In this document: positions 1 to 8,136 of the stretch, piece by piece
Layout of the letters: each line of letters opens with the position of its first letter
Position numbering within the stretch: the stretch's first letter is position 1
NCBI RefSeq assembly: GCF_026162365.1
Contig: NZ_JAOANW010000020.1
Coordinates: 1-46,146 of the forward strand
Direction of reading: 5' to 3'
DNA from: Nitratireductor luteus
GTDB lineage: Bacteria; Pseudomonadota; Alphaproteobacteria; Rhizobiales; Rhizobiaceae
Length of the DNA stretch: 46,146 nucleotides
Made by a program: the position numbers and the translations under genes
The notes under the pieces: generated by a model
Told to the model about the DNA's origin: nothing
What the model saw: only the letters and a program-made list of their open reading frames with translations
Databases searched by the model: none

Positions 1-370
1 CAACCGTGCTGGGGATGATCCACCAGGAACAACCGTCATATGGCGCGGCTTCTCTCGCCTTGCCGACCTTGTCATAGGTTTCCAAACCCCAAAGCTAAGC
101 CCAACCCAACTTATGGGTAAGTGAAAGGTCTCCTTGCCGCTTACGGATGCTTACCGAACAGGGCTAACTTATAGGCGGGGACAAAACGGGGAGCACGTCA
201 GTCCGATCTTGTTCAGCCTGTTATCGCTGGTTGCGGGGGCTCGCAACCACCGATACCGACATTCGCTCGAAGTAGCCATCTGACGGTGCTCGATCACCTC
301 GCGAGATCACGAGCTAGCTTCTCTCGCCATGCGCGCGGGTTTGAGTCGGAGGTGCGCCTGCGGGCCACCA
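1..370. other. Non-coding stretch, nothing recognised
   Basis: I see no convincing gene in this stretch. It is less GC-rich than the rest and has short inverted motifs around the ttatgggtaagt segment near 110-122 and a G-rich run near 176-195, which could be ends of lost insertion sequences. No terminal repeat pair could be confirmed. Confidence 0.3.
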
Positions 371-382
371 AAAGCTGAAGGG

Positions 383-470
383 CTGGCGTTGGAGAACTGC
401 GAACTGAGAAAGCCAACGAGATCCTGCGCAACGAGTGTTCCTGTTTTGCAGGCCAGTTTGACTACGGGTT
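383..470 (+). pseudogene. Degenerate IS3-family orfA tail (remnant)
   Basis: Translation of 383-412 gives a LALENCELRK-like stretch. After a one-base frame change at about 412 it continues as ANEILRNECSCFAGQFD. This resembles the C-terminal leucine-zipper end of IS3-family OrfA proteins (ENRELRRANEIL...FFAxAELD). It needs a frameshift and has several substitutions, so it is at best a decayed fragment. No intact OrfB follows. The call rests on a short motif and is tentative. Confidence 0.3.
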
Positions 471-621
471 CGAAATGATCGCGATCAGACAATCAGCGTG
501 GGCTGATTTGCGCGGATACTCTGCAGCCAATCCTTGCCGAGTTGCTCACAGGCGAGGCCTTCTTTGTAGCAAGAAATTAACACCAGTCTGGGAAAATGGA
601 CCCGTTCGCTGCGCACTGAGA

Positions 622-2808
622 ATGGAACGACAAGTCTTGGCTGCTCCTTACCCGATACCAACCGACGAGGAGGACCGCCTCAAAGCGCTGGCGGAGTACC
701 ATCTCATGGATACCCCGCCAGAGGAGGATTTTGATCGGCTGGTGGGCTTGACATCACGATTGTTCAATGTGCCGATCGTCCTGGTCTCATTGCTGGATCG
801 CGATCGGCAGTTCTTCAAGGCCAATGTCGGTTTCGACGTTTGCGGGACCAGCAGGGAGGTCTCGTTCTGCGCCCATGCCATCGTCTGCGACGATATCCTT
901 TTCATTCCCGACGCTATCAAGGATTCACGGTTTTCATCGAATCCCCTGGTGCTGGGGCCGCCCTTCATCCGCTTCTACGCCGGCAGACCTCTGGCGACAC
1001 GCACTGGCGAGAAGATCGGCACGATTTGCCTGATCGGCACCAAGCCGAGGAAAGTCTTTACCGCCGAGGATCGCAAGAACCTGACCGACCTTTCGGTACT
1101 TGTCATGGACCGTATGGAGGTCCGGCGGCTTGAGTATGTTCGAACGATAAGCCAGGCTCGTTTCGAGAACATCGCCGCCACGTCTCCTGATGCGATCGTC
1201 TGCTCCAACGCGGGGGCGAAAATCACCTTCTGGAACCGGTCCGCCGAGAGGCTTTTCGGGTATACGGCGGACGAAGCGATCGATCAGAGTTCGGAGATTA
1301 TCGTGCCGGACAGCTGCCGCGCGATTTATAACTCCAAACTCGACCACCTGCGCAAGGGCGAGCAGATGGAACTTGCCGATCGCACGATAGAGCTCTCGGG
1401 CCGGCGCAAGGATGGCAGCGAGTTCCCAGCCGAATTCTCGTTGTCGACCTGGCAGGAGGGCAACACCACCAGCTTCGGCGCCATCGTCCGCGACATTACC
1501 GAACGGCGGCAAAGCGAGGAGCGCCTGTTCCGCCTGGCTTCAATTGACGCTCTGACCGATTTACCCAACCGACCGGCGTGGCGGGAATGCCTGGACAAGA
1601 CGATGGCTGCCGAGAAGCCGGTCACCGTTCTTCTCTTGAACCTTGATGGCTTCAAGACCGTGAACGACACACTCGGCCATTCGGCGGGCGACTCGATACT
1701 CAGGGATGTGGCCGCCCGGCTCACCGCGGTCTGCGGCATGGCGATCACGATCGCCCGCCTGGGCGGTGACGAGTTCGCGGCGCTGTTGCCCGGCAATGAC
1801 GAGCGTCAAGCCAAGGCTGTCGCCGGCCTGTTGGTGTCGGCAATCTCCGAACCCTACGATTTCGCCGGCCAACGGTGCGAGGTCGGCGCGAGCATCGGCT
1901 TGGCGCTCGGCCCGCAGCATGGCGCGCGGCCTGAAGAGCTGCTCGGCGCCGCCGATCTGGCGCTTTACCGGGCAAAGGCCGCAGGCAGGGGGCGCCACGA
2001 ACTCTTTGAACCTGAGCTTCGCCAGGTGGCCGTTGCGCGTCGCGAGTTTGAGCGCGAACTGCGGCTGGCCTTCGAGAACGGGGAGTTCGAGCTGTTCTAC
2101 CAGCCCCAGGTTTCCACCGTGGACCGGCGGTTGATGGGCGCTGAAGCTCTGATGCGCTGGAACCATCCGCAACGCGGACTGCTGTCTCCTGTCTCTTTCA
2201 TGGGCGTGCTCAGCCAGAAGCCATCCGCTGCCGCCGTCGGAGAGTGGGTGTTGCGCACGTCGTGCCGGCAAGCGGCGGAATGGCGGGCCGTCGTTCCGGA
2301 TTTTCGGATGAGCGTGAACCTGTTCGAGGCGCAGTTCCGCTCCGGGCGCTTGTTGACCAGCGTTCGAGAGGTGCTGGAGGAATCCGGACTTCCACCGGCG
2401 GCTCTCGAGCTGGAGATCGTGGAAAACATACTGCTGCAAAACGATTCCACGACCTCGCAGCTTCTGCAGGACTTGCGCGCCCTGGGCGTTGGTCTTGCCT
2501 TCGACGATTATGGGACCGGCTTTGCCTCACTTAGTCTGCTCAAGCGCTATCCCGTCACCCGCTTGAAGATCGATCGATCGTTCGTGGGGGATGTGAATAC
2601 GAACCTCAAGGATGCGGCCGTCGTCAACGCGGTTCTCTATCTCGCCAGAAGCTTTGGTATGGATGTGATCGCGGAGGGCGTCGAAACCGAGGCGCAACTG
2701 GATTTCCTGAAGCAGCACAATTGCGCGGAGGCGCAGGGATACCTTTTCGGCAAACCTCTGCCGGCAAACGAGTTCAAAGAGAAATTTGTCGCGACGGGAA
2801 CGGCCTAG
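622..2808 (+). CDS. GAF-PAS-GGDEF-EAL cyclic-di-GMP turnover protein
   Basis: Probable bifunctional cyclic-di-GMP signalling protein of 728 aa, cytosolic with no membrane segment. From the ATG at 622 the order is a GAF domain (about 30-165), a PAS domain (about 180-295), a GGDEF diguanylate cyclase domain with an intact GGDEF motif at 381-385, and an EAL phosphodiesterase domain with EAL at 508-510. [11 protein letters not shown] motif and EGVET are also present. Both catalytic signatures look intact, so the net activity cannot be told. The frame is open back to 475, but those 49 residues look like translated upstream debris, so I prefer 622. The stop at 2806-2808 lies exactly where IS630-derived sequence begins, so the last few residues may be foreign. 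The ligands of the GAF and PAS domains are unknown. Confidence 0.9.
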   Translation: MERQVLAAPYPIPTDEEDRLKALAEYHLMDTPPEEDFDRLVGLTSRLFNVPIVLVSLLDRDRQFFKANVGFDVCGTSREVSFCAHAIVCDDILFIPDAIKDSRFSSNPLVLGPPFIRFYAGRPLATRTGEKIGTICLIGTKPRKVFTAEDRKNLTDLSVLVMDRMEVRRLEYVRTISQARFENIAATSPDAIVCSNAGAKITFWNRSAERLFGYTADEAIDQSSEIIVPDSCRAIYNSKLDHLRKGEQMELADRTIELSGRRKDGSEFPAEFSLSTWQEGNTTSFGAIVRDITERRQSEERLFRLASIDALTDLPNRPAWRECLDKTMAAEKPVTVLLLNLDGFKTVNDTLGHSAGDSILRDVAARLTAVCGMAITIARLGGDEFAALLPGNDERQAKAVAGLLVSAISEPYDFAGQRCEVGASIGLALGPQHGARPEELLGAADLALYRAKAAGRGRHELFEPELRQVAVARREFERELRLAFENGEFELFYQPQVSTVDRRLMGAEALMRWNHPQRGLLSPVSFMGVLSQKPSAAAVGEWVLRTSCRQAAEWRAVVPDFRMSVNLFEAQFRSGRLLTSVREVLEESGLPPAALELEIVENILLQNDSTTSQLLQDLRALGVGLAFDDYGTGFASLSLLKRYPVTRLKIDRSFVGDVNTNLKDAAVVNAVLYLARSFGMDVIAEGVETEAQLDFLKQHNCAEAQGYLFGKPLPANEFKEKFVATGTA

Positions 2809-3539
2809 TGGCGGTCGGGCTGGCGGTCTCGACGGTGCAGAATATCTGGAAGGTCCATGGGCTGGCGCCGCATCGCTGGCGGACGTTCAAACTATCCAAA
2901 GACCCCGAGTTCGCGAAGAAACTGTACGATGTCGTCGGACTTTATGTGAACCCGCCGGCGCACGCGGTGGTTCTTTCGGTCGATGAAAAGTCCCAGATAC
3001 AGGCGCTCGATCGCACCCAACCCGGCCTGCCTATGAAGCAGGGGCGCCTCGGCACCATGACTCACGACTATAAGCGTAACGGGACGACGACGCTGTTCGC
3101 GGCGCTGAACGTGTTGACCGGCGAAGTGTTCGGCCGAAACATGGCCCGTCACCGGCAGCAGGAATTTCTCCGGTTCCTGAATGCGCTCAACCGCGAGATG
3201 CCAGCGGACAAAGCGGTGCATGTCGTTCTCGACAACGTCGCCTCGCACAAGACCCCGGCGGTTCGGCGCTGGCTCGCCCGCCACCCGCGCTGGACCTTCC
3301 ATTTCACACCCACATCGAGTTCCTGGCTGAACGCTGTAGAGGGGTTCTTCGCCAAGCTGACCCGACGGCGCTTGAAGCGCGGGATCTTTCACTCGCTGGT
3401 CGATCTCCAGGCCGCCATCAACCGCTTCATCGAGGAGCACAACGCAACCGCGGCAAGGCCTATCGTATGGAGGGCCGATCCGGATGAAATCATTGCGGCA
3501 AGAAACCGAGGTTTTCAGGCACTGGAAACTGCCAAATAA
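2809..3539 (+). pseudogene. IS630-family transposase, 5'-truncated
   Basis: The frame entering from the end of the preceding gene reads as the catalytic part of an IS630-family transposase, from about [19 protein letters not shown] to the C terminus. The DDE residues are all visible: SVDEKSQ (first D), [10 protein letters not shown] (second D) and [12 protein letters not shown] (final E). The N-terminal helix-turn-helix region of roughly 90-100 residues is missing, and no start codon of its own is apparent. The junction with the GGDEF-EAL gene is abrupt. No terminal inverted repeats could be assigned. It is a non-autonomous remnant. Confidence 0.85.
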
Positions 3540-3592
3540 CGGCGAAGCGAGTCCGAGAGCTCCGGCGCAAATCTTAACAGGGGGAAAATGAC

Positions 3593-4012
3593 ATGGATGA
3601 TGAAGCGGAGATTCGTGCGCTCATCGGGGCGCATTTCGAGGCCATGAGATGGGGAAGCGAATCGGCGCCCGACTGGGACCGCTTTCGGGCGGACTTCCTG
3701 GACGACGCCATCCTGTTGGGCGCCGCGCGGCCCGTCACAGCGAGGTCGCTGGAGGCGTTCATTGAGCGTATGGAGACTGTAGCACGAAAGAACCTCCACT
3801 CGTTTGAGGAACATACCCGCGGCATGAAGATCCTTCGGTTCGGCAACGTGGCAGTGGTGCTTGCCATGTCAGAATTGCTAGAGAACGGCGAGGACGTGAA
3901 CCACGACATCAGCGGTTACCTGCTGGTCAAATCGGACGGACGCTGGTCGATCGCCGCACACGCATGGGATCAGGCTGCGGACGACAAGCCGGTTCCGGAC
4001 GAGCTTCGCTGA
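3593..4012 (+). CDS. NTF2-like (SnoaL/DUF4440-type) protein
   Basis: A 139-aa protein with the layout of a small NTF2-like fold: an N-terminal helical section (EIRALIGAHFEAM), central strands, and a typical terminal strand pair (ISGYLLVKSDGRWSIAAHAW). Such proteins may be small enzymes, ligand binders or orphan folds, and the sequence does not say which. An AGGGGGAAA Shine-Dalgarno lies just upstream of the ATG. It stands alone between an IS630 remnant and a convergent XRE-cupin gene. The fold assignment is reasonably secure; the function is unknown. Confidence 0.7.
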   Translation: MDDEAEIRALIGAHFEAMRWGSESAPDWDRFRADFLDDAILLGAARPVTARSLEAFIERMETVARKNLHSFEEHTRGMKILRFGNVAVVLAMSELLENGEDVNHDISGYLLVKSDGRWSIAAHAWDQAADDKPVPDELR

Positions 4013-4068
4013 CCAATGTGTAGCGGTGCAAGATACGGTTTTGGGATGCAAGCGTTAGAGTCGGACCA

Positions 4069-4653
4069 CTAGGGCATGGTCACCACCAGCGACGTGCACA
4101 CGACGGTACCCTCGCGGCGGTAGCTGTGGGGCACGCTTGAATCGAAATACATCGCGTCACCGGCATCGAGCACCCTTACCTCCCCGTCCACGTCGACGAC
4201 GAGGCGTCCGCTCAGCACGTAGATGAACTCCGCGCAGCCATGCCGGTGCGGCTCCGATGGCGGCGCGTCGGTCGGGAATTCGGCATAGAACGCCTCCATC
4301 TGGCGGTCGGTTACCGGATAGTCCAGGCTTTCAAACAGCCAAGCGGGCGGCTCCCCGCCCGGTGGCGCGGGAAGCCTGATCCGCTCGTCCTTCCGCACCA
4401 CCGCGACGAGCGGCTTGTCCTTGTCCGGCATGAAGAAATGGTCGAGTCCGACGCCGAAAACCATCGCGATCCTGAGCAGGGTCGGTAGAGTGGGGAAGAG
4501 CTGGCCCCGCTCGATCTTGGACAGCATGGCCGACGAAAGCCCGGTATGGGCGCCGAGCTGCACCAGGCCGAGCTTTTTCTTGAGGCGCAGCGTCTTGATG
4601 CGGGGACCGATCGCATAGCGCTGGAGTTCGTTGGTGAGCGTATCGGAAAGCAT
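4069..4653 (-). CDS. XRE-family regulator with C-terminal cupin sensor domain
   Basis: Predicted 194-aa transcription regulator. An XRE helix-turn-helix lies at about residues 15-70 (IKTLRLKKKLGLVQLGAHTG, then LSKIERGQLFPTLPTLLRIA). A C-terminal cupin_2 barrel follows at about 115-190, with PHRHGCAEFIYVLSGRL and a later PHSYR segment. This is the usual build of regulators that sense a small molecule in the cupin and often control a divergent gene. Here the divergent neighbour is the FAS1-DUF378-tspO cluster, and the intergenic region is AT-rich with TTTTC...GAAAA palindromes. The ligand cannot be inferred. Confidence 0.85.
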   Translation of the reverse strand: MLSDTLTNELQRYAIGPRIKTLRLKKKLGLVQLGAHTGLSSAMLSKIERGQLFPTLPTLLRIAMVFGVGLDHFFMPDKDKPLVAVVRKDERIRLPAPPGGEPPAWLFESLDYPVTDRQMEAFYAEFPTDAPPSEPHRHGCAEFIYVLSGRLVVDVDGEVRVLDAGDAMYFDSSVPHSYRREGTVVCTSLVVTMP

Positions 4654-4698
4654 GTCGGCAAACTTCCTTTTCGTCCTGTGAAAGCCACTCTAGCCATA

Positions 4699-4735
4699 TT
4701 TTCTCTTAATGAAAAACAAAATAACTTTCACGAAA
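4699..4735. promoter_or_regulatory. Candidate operator palindromes for the XRE-cupin regulator
   Basis: Two dyads lie in the unusually AT-rich divergent intergenic region. TTTTC-N7-GAAAA spans 4699-4715 and TTTC-AC-GAAA spans 4726-4735. Both share the TTTC/GAAA half-site. Their position between divergent genes fits operators for autoregulation and for control of the FAS1 cluster. This is inference from symmetry only. Confidence 0.4.
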
Positions 4736-4822
4736 ATATGACTGGTAGGAAAGCCTATTTTCACCACATGATAATCCGTACCTGTTGCATCGGGCTTACG
4801 GGTCAACAAGTGGAGCCATCCC

Positions 4823-5308
4823 ATGAAACTGAAGACAACCATTCTCGCAGCCGCGATCGGCCTTGCCGGCGGCCTCGGCGCTTTCGCCGCGGAGAAAGAC
4901 ATCATCGACACTGCCCTAGAAGCGGGTCAGTTCAAGACGCTCGCCGTCGCTCTCGAAGCAGCCGGCCTCGTGTCCACCCTGAAGGGCGCTGGGCCATTTA
5001 CGGTCTTTGCTCCCACGGACGAGGCGTTCGCCAAGCTGCCGGCCAGCACGGTGGAGGACCTGCTGAAGCCGGAGAACAAGGAGCAGCTCACCGCCATCCT
5101 GACCTACCATGTCGTCCCCGGCATGGTGAGGGCGGCGGACGTGGCGGGAATCGATGAGGCCAAAACCGTGAACGGCAAGATGATCGACGTCGAGGTCAAT
5201 GGCCAGTCGGTCAAGGTGAACGATGCCGAAGTCATCAACGCCGATATCGCGGCCTCGAACGGCGTCATCCATGTCATCGACAAGGTGATCCTGCTGCAGG
5301 AAGACTGA
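4823..5308 (+). CDS. Secreted fasciclin (FAS1) domain protein
   Basis: A 161-aa protein with a cleavable signal peptide (positively charged KLK start, hydrophobic run, AFA-AE cleavage region near residue 22), followed by one complete FAS1 domain. Family hallmarks are visible: H1 box [17 protein letters not shown], an internal YHVVPG, and H2 box [13 protein letters not shown]. Bacterial single-domain FAS1 proteins are periplasmic or surface adhesion-like proteins with poorly defined roles. It is the first gene of a same-strand cluster, with DUF378 28 bases later, then TspO. The AT-rich upstream region holds candidate operators of the divergent XRE-cupin gene. Confidence 0.92.
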   Translation: MKLKTTILAAAIGLAGGLGAFAAEKDIIDTALEAGQFKTLAVALEAAGLVSTLKGAGPFTVFAPTDEAFAKLPASTVEDLLKPENKEQLTAILTYHVVPGMVRAADVAGIDEAKTVNGKMIDVEVNGQSVKVNDAEVINADIAASNGVIHVIDKVILLQED

Positions 5309-5336
5309 CGCCCAGCGCGAACCTCGGAGAAGAATC

Positions 5337-5561
5337 ATGAAGTTTATCAATATTCTGACGCTCATCCTCGTTATTGTGGGTGGGTTAAATTGGGGGCTGG
5401 TCGGCCTGTTAAGCTTCGACCTTGTCGCCGCGATCTTCGGCGCGGGCTCGGCGCTCTCCAAGATCGTCTACATCCTGGTGGGGTTGTCCGCGGCCTGGCA
5501 GTTCATTCCGCTGTTCTCCGCACTGGGGTCCGGCGAACTCGCCACGCAGCGAAACCGGTAG
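5337..5561 (+). CDS. DUF378 small membrane protein
   Basis: A 74-aa integral membrane protein with two predicted transmembrane helices (about residues 4-27 and 38-60). The DUF378 signature is visible in INILTLILVIVGGLNWGLVG. An AGAAG ribosome-binding site precedes the ATG. DUF378 proteins have no established function. It follows the FAS1 gene by 28 bases and is probably co-transcribed. An imperfect hairpin just downstream may trim read-through into the TspO gene. Confidence 0.9.
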   Translation: MKFINILTLILVIVGGLNWGLVGLLSFDLVAAIFGAGSALSKIVYILVGLSAAWQFIPLFSALGSGELATQRNR

Positions 5562-5567
5562 CCTATC

Positions 5568-5602
5568 GGAGGGGGCCGCTTGATCTGCAGGCGGCGCCCT
5601 CC
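5568..5602 (+). terminator. Hairpin between DUF378 and tspO (possible attenuator)
   Basis: A 12-base left arm (5568-5579) pairs with a right arm (5591-5602) with one mismatch and an 11-base loop. There is no strong T-run after it. It could be a weak terminator or RNA-stabilising element inside the cluster, and it ends 13 bases before the TspO start. Confidence 0.4.
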
Positions 5603-5615
5603 ACTTTGGTGTTCC

Positions 5616-6110
5616 ATGGACGCATTTTCCCTCCTCATGCTGATCGCCTTCGCGGGTGTGAGCTTCGGCGCCGCGGCGACCGGCATCATCTTCCGCCCCG
5701 GTAAGTGGTACAGGCAGCTCGACAAGCCTCGCTGGCGGCCGCCGGATTGGCTGTTTGCGCCCGTGTGGACGACACTCTATGCGATGATCGCGCTGTCGGG
5801 CTGGCTCGTCTGGCGCGAGGCGGGGTTCGCGGCGGCCGTGCTGCCGCTCAGCGTCTATGCGATCCAGCTCATCCTCAACGCAGCGTGGACCCCGATCTTC
5901 TTCGGGTTGCGCCGACCTGACCTGGCGATGATCGAGATCGCGATGGTCTGGGCCTCGATCTTCGCTATGATCGTGCTGTTCCACCCCATCAGCCCGGTCG
6001 CGGCGTGGCTGCTCGTCCCGTACCTGGCGTGGGTGAGCTTCGCCTCCGCCCTCAACTTCTCCATCTGGCGGCGCAACCCCGCGCCACATGTGGCGAAAGG
6101 CACCCTATGA
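5616..6110 (+). CDS. tspO: TspO/MBR-family membrane protein
   Basis: A 164-aa five-helix membrane protein of the TspO/peripheral benzodiazepine receptor family. The diagnostic segment WRPPDWLFAPVWTTLYAM, followed by GWLVW, is intact, as is the later LNAAWTPIFFG motif. TspO proteins bind tetrapyrroles such as protoporphyrin IX and, in Rhodobacter, modulate oxygen-dependent gene expression. That role here is an inference. I prefer the ATG at 5616 (MDAFSLL) to one at 5580, which would add a non-conserved charged leader and lie in the upstream hairpin. Its TGA overlaps the next gene's ATG (ATGA), implying translational coupling. Confidence 0.9.
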   Translation: MDAFSLLMLIAFAGVSFGAAATGIIFRPGKWYRQLDKPRWRPPDWLFAPVWTTLYAMIALSGWLVWREAGFAAAVLPLSVYAIQLILNAAWTPIFFGLRRPDLAMIEIAMVWASIFAMIVLFHPISPVAAWLLVPYLAWVSFASALNFSIWRRNPAPHVAKGTL

Positions 6111-6616
6111 CGCCGCGCTGGATTGTGGTGGACGACCGGATGCAGCAGCGGTACCGCTATGCCCTGGTGGCGCCGATGGGCCGCGACTTCCATCCCGAAT
6201 TCCGACCCGACCTCTCCCCGGCGGAAATGCTGGCGCTCGGCGTGTTCGGCGGCAAGTACATGACCGACTGCCGCGGCGAATTCCCCGAAGGGTGGTTCGC
6301 CGAGGCCAAGCTGTCGCCGAAGTGGCGCGACCCCTCGCTCAACTGGTTCGGCGTGGACGCGAGCCAACCGCTCAGCGTCTGGCGTGCCAAGGGCTGGATC
6401 CATCCAGACGATCCGCGTGGCTGGTTCCAATGGTACTGCCGCTATTATCACGGGCGCAGGATGCCCGGCGAGGATGAGCGGCAGATCGGCCGCTGGAAGG
6501 CCATTCGCCGCCATATCGCGCAGCTGCACCGGGCCTGCGATCCTGGTGACCGATGGTGTCGCCCGCGCCAGCGCCAGGCGCTGCTGCACTGGGCATATGA
6601 CAGCCGTGTGCTGTGA
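6107..6616 (+). CDS. Conserved hypothetical protein coupled to TspO
   Basis: A 169-aa soluble protein that I do not recognise as a named family, though its look is that of a widely conserved bacterial hypothetical. It is rich in Trp, Arg and Tyr, with motifs such as LGVFGGKYMTDCRGEFPEGWF, WIHPDDPRGWFQWYCRYYHGRR, and a basic C terminus with a possible RHIAQLHRAC element. No signal peptide or membrane segment is seen. It begins at an ATGA overlap with TspO, so it is translated from the same message. A role linked to the TspO protein is plausible but unproven. Confidence 0.75.
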   Translation: MTPRWIVVDDRMQQRYRYALVAPMGRDFHPEFRPDLSPAEMLALGVFGGKYMTDCRGEFPEGWFAEAKLSPKWRDPSLNWFGVDASQPLSVWRAKGWIHPDDPRGWFQWYCRYYHGRRMPGEDERQIGRWKAIRRHIAQLHRACDPGDRWCRPRQRQALLHWAYDSRVL

Positions 6617-6986
6617 TTGCAGCAGGCGCTGGAGCACACGTGCATCGTCAGCCCACCCCGCTTCCTGCCACGACCGTTTCCGCTTTCGATCGAGAAAGCC
6701 GTGTCGGGTCACTGGGCCCGTCGCGATTGCAAATCGCGCACAGCGCCGCCCAATGGGGATGATGCCGCACGAGGCGGTTGCGCCCGAGCGTTCTCTACCG
6801 ATACTGCTGCCCCCCTACGGCCTCTCTTCTGGGCTGGTCTGGCGTCGGCCCGGCCTTGGCCTGCAACGGCTCCGCCGTCCTCCGCTCACGCTGCGGCCCT
6901 TCGGATGCAGCCGTCCGCCCCGTCGCCTCTCGACCGCCATCGAGGCCGCATCGGGCGGCTTCGGGCAACCTTCAGGAGATACGACA
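6617..6986. other. Intergenic leader before the DUF736 gene
   Basis: No gene is seen here. A perfect 7-bp hairpin (CGCGATT-GCA-AATCGCG, 6722-6738) lies about 105 bases after the preceding gene. The remainder is C-rich sequence leading into the DUF736 gene. It resembles the leaders that commonly precede DUF736 genes on alphaproteobacterial mobile elements; this is from memory and unverified. Confidence 0.35.
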
Positions 6987-7286
6987 ATGGCTCAGATCGG
7001 CATCTTCACCCGCGACGAGAACGGCGCCTACGCCGGGACGATCAAGACCCTCACCCTCAACGTCAAGGCCACCATCAAGCCCTGCGACCGCGACAACGAC
7101 AAGGCGCCCGACCACCGCGTCACCGCCAATGGCGTCGAGTTCGGGGCCGGCTGGAGCAAGACCGCCCGCGAGACAGGCGCCGAGTATCTCTCCCTCAAGC
7201 TCGACGATCCGTCCTTCACAGCCCCCGTCTACGCCTTCCTCGTCCAGGGCGAAAAGGGCGAGCACAAGCTCATCTGGTCGCGATGA
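6987..7286 (+). CDS. DUF736 family protein
   Basis: A 99-aa DUF736 protein. The family pattern is clear: IGIFTRDENGAYAGTIKTL at the start, GAGWSKTARETGAEYLSLKL in the middle, [13 protein letters not shown], and a terminal IWSR. An AGGAGATACGACA ribosome-binding region precedes the ATG. DUF736 genes are typically found on plasmids and integrative elements of alphaproteobacteria, and their function is unknown. The gene is followed by a palindrome-rich junction and then a truncated second DUF736 gene, which suggests a former mobile region. Confidence 0.9.
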   Translation: MAQIGIFTRDENGAYAGTIKTLTLNVKATIKPCDRDNDKAPDHRVTANGVEFGAGWSKTARETGAEYLSLKLDDPSFTAPVYAFLVQGEKGEHKLIWSR

Positions 7287-7342
7287 ACCCACCAACGGCG
7301 CTCCGCTCACAACGGGGCGCCCGGCTTCCACCCTCGGCATTG

Positions 7343-7449
7343 TGCGGAGCAGACCCCGCCGAAACCGGGGGAAAACCAGCCCTTACAAGCCAACACTCCG
7401 CATAATCCCGCTCTCAGCATAATGCGGCGTTATGCAGTGCTCCGCATAA
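7343..7449. repeat. Palindrome and repeat cluster between two DUF736 copies
   Basis: This short stretch holds TGCGGAG at 7343-7349, the direct repeats CTCCGCATAA at 7396-7405 and 7440-7449, and a palindrome GCATAA-N7-TTATGC at 7417-7435. The second DUF736 reading frame resumes immediately after the last repeat. The arrangement resembles a recombinase-recognised end or crossover site. No recombinase gene is present. Confidence 0.55.
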
Positions 7450-7624
7450 GGCCGAGATCGGCGCCGCCTGGTCCAAGCGCTCGAACGAGGGCCGCGATTA
7501 TCTGGGCCTCAAGCTCGACGATCCGAGCTTCACCGCCCCGATCTACGCCAACCTCTTCGACGACGAAGACGGCGACGGCTACTCCCTCATCTGGTCCCGC
7601 CCCAGCCGCCGCAATGGCGAGTAA
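7448..7624 (+). pseudogene. DUF736 gene, N-terminally truncated
   Basis: The frame from 7448 reads as the C-terminal half of a second DUF736 protein: [20 protein letters not shown], then [15 protein letters not shown], ending [13 protein letters not shown] before the stop at 7622-7624. It aligns with residue 50 onward of the intact DUF736 protein encoded at 6987-7286. The first roughly 48 codons are replaced by the CTCCGCATAA repeat junction, and no start codon remains. It differs at many positions from the intact copy, so it is a distinct paralogue rather than a recent duplicate. Confidence 0.8.
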
Positions 7625-7632
7625 CCCGCGAC

Positions 7633-7659
7633 GCCCCGCCCGGAAAGTCCGGGCGGGGC
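7633..7659 (+). terminator. Strong GC hairpin after the truncated DUF736 gene
   Basis: A perfect 12-bp stem (7633-7644 with 7648-7659) with a 3-base loop begins 9 bases after the DUF736 stop. It is followed by a short GATTTCGT stretch rather than a long T-run. It fits a rho-independent-type terminator retained from the original DUF736 gene. Confidence 0.7.
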
Positions 7660-7867
7660 CGATTTCGTCGGGCGACCGAATCAGTTGCGCCCGTTTCCCG
7701 ATTCCGCAAGCGCAAAAGCCATAAATCGCTGCATCGCTCATTAAGAACGGCTATTTTAGATGGGGTATTCGTAATTTCGCAGGTTAGGCGATCCAGTTAC
7801 GGGCCGCTATCTTGCGCACCGCCTGAATTGTAAGGCGTGCTCCTGCGGCAAATCTGCGACGGACTCT

Positions 7868-8110
7868 TCAGTCTTGGATCGGCGTCTGCGCCGAGTACCG
7901 GGACAAACCTTCATTAATCTGTGCCTCGGCCCGCCGCCTCAACAGATGGTCGAGCATTTCGAGGTCGTTGAGCACATCCACAGGCTCGCGGTCGCGCGCA
8001 CCCTGCAGAGCGTGCTTCAGCCACTCGCTCATGCCCGGATGCGAAAGCACCCAGTCGATGCGCTGCTCCGCCTCTTTCAAATATCCTTCAAGCGTCCGAT
8101 CGGTCGCCAT
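7868..8110 (-). CDS. Small hypothetical protein, last gene of the dab operon
   Basis: An 80-aa charged, probably all-helical protein with no signal peptide or membrane helix. Visible stretches are LEGYLKEAEQRIDWVLSHPG and LNDLEMLDHLLRRRAEAQIN. I do not recognise a family. A strong GAGGAGG ribosome-binding site lies 7 bases before the ATG. It starts 26 bases after the DUF6671 gene on the same strand and so is likely the fifth gene of the dabB-dabA operon. It could be a small accessory or partner protein, but nothing in the sequence proves a function. Confidence 0.65.
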   Translation of the reverse strand: MATDRTLEGYLKEAEQRIDWVLSHPGMSEWLKHALQGARDREPVDVLNDLEMLDHLLRRRAEAQINEGLSRYSAQTPIQD

Positions 8111-8136
8111 GCTGGCCTCCTCAACAAGAACTCACA

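Noticed and set aside
462-480. GGGTTCGAAATGATC as a tRNA T-arm
   Set aside because: No acceptor, D or anticodon arm can be folded around it.
7343-7449. Short repeated motifs as a CRISPR array
   Set aside because: The repeats are about 10 bases, differ in orientation, and are not evenly spaced. No cas genes are present.
7816-7840. GCAC-GCCT/AGGC-GTGC hairpin as the terminator of the dab operon
   Set aside because: It has a bulge and no T-run on the minus strand, so I do not list it as a terminator.
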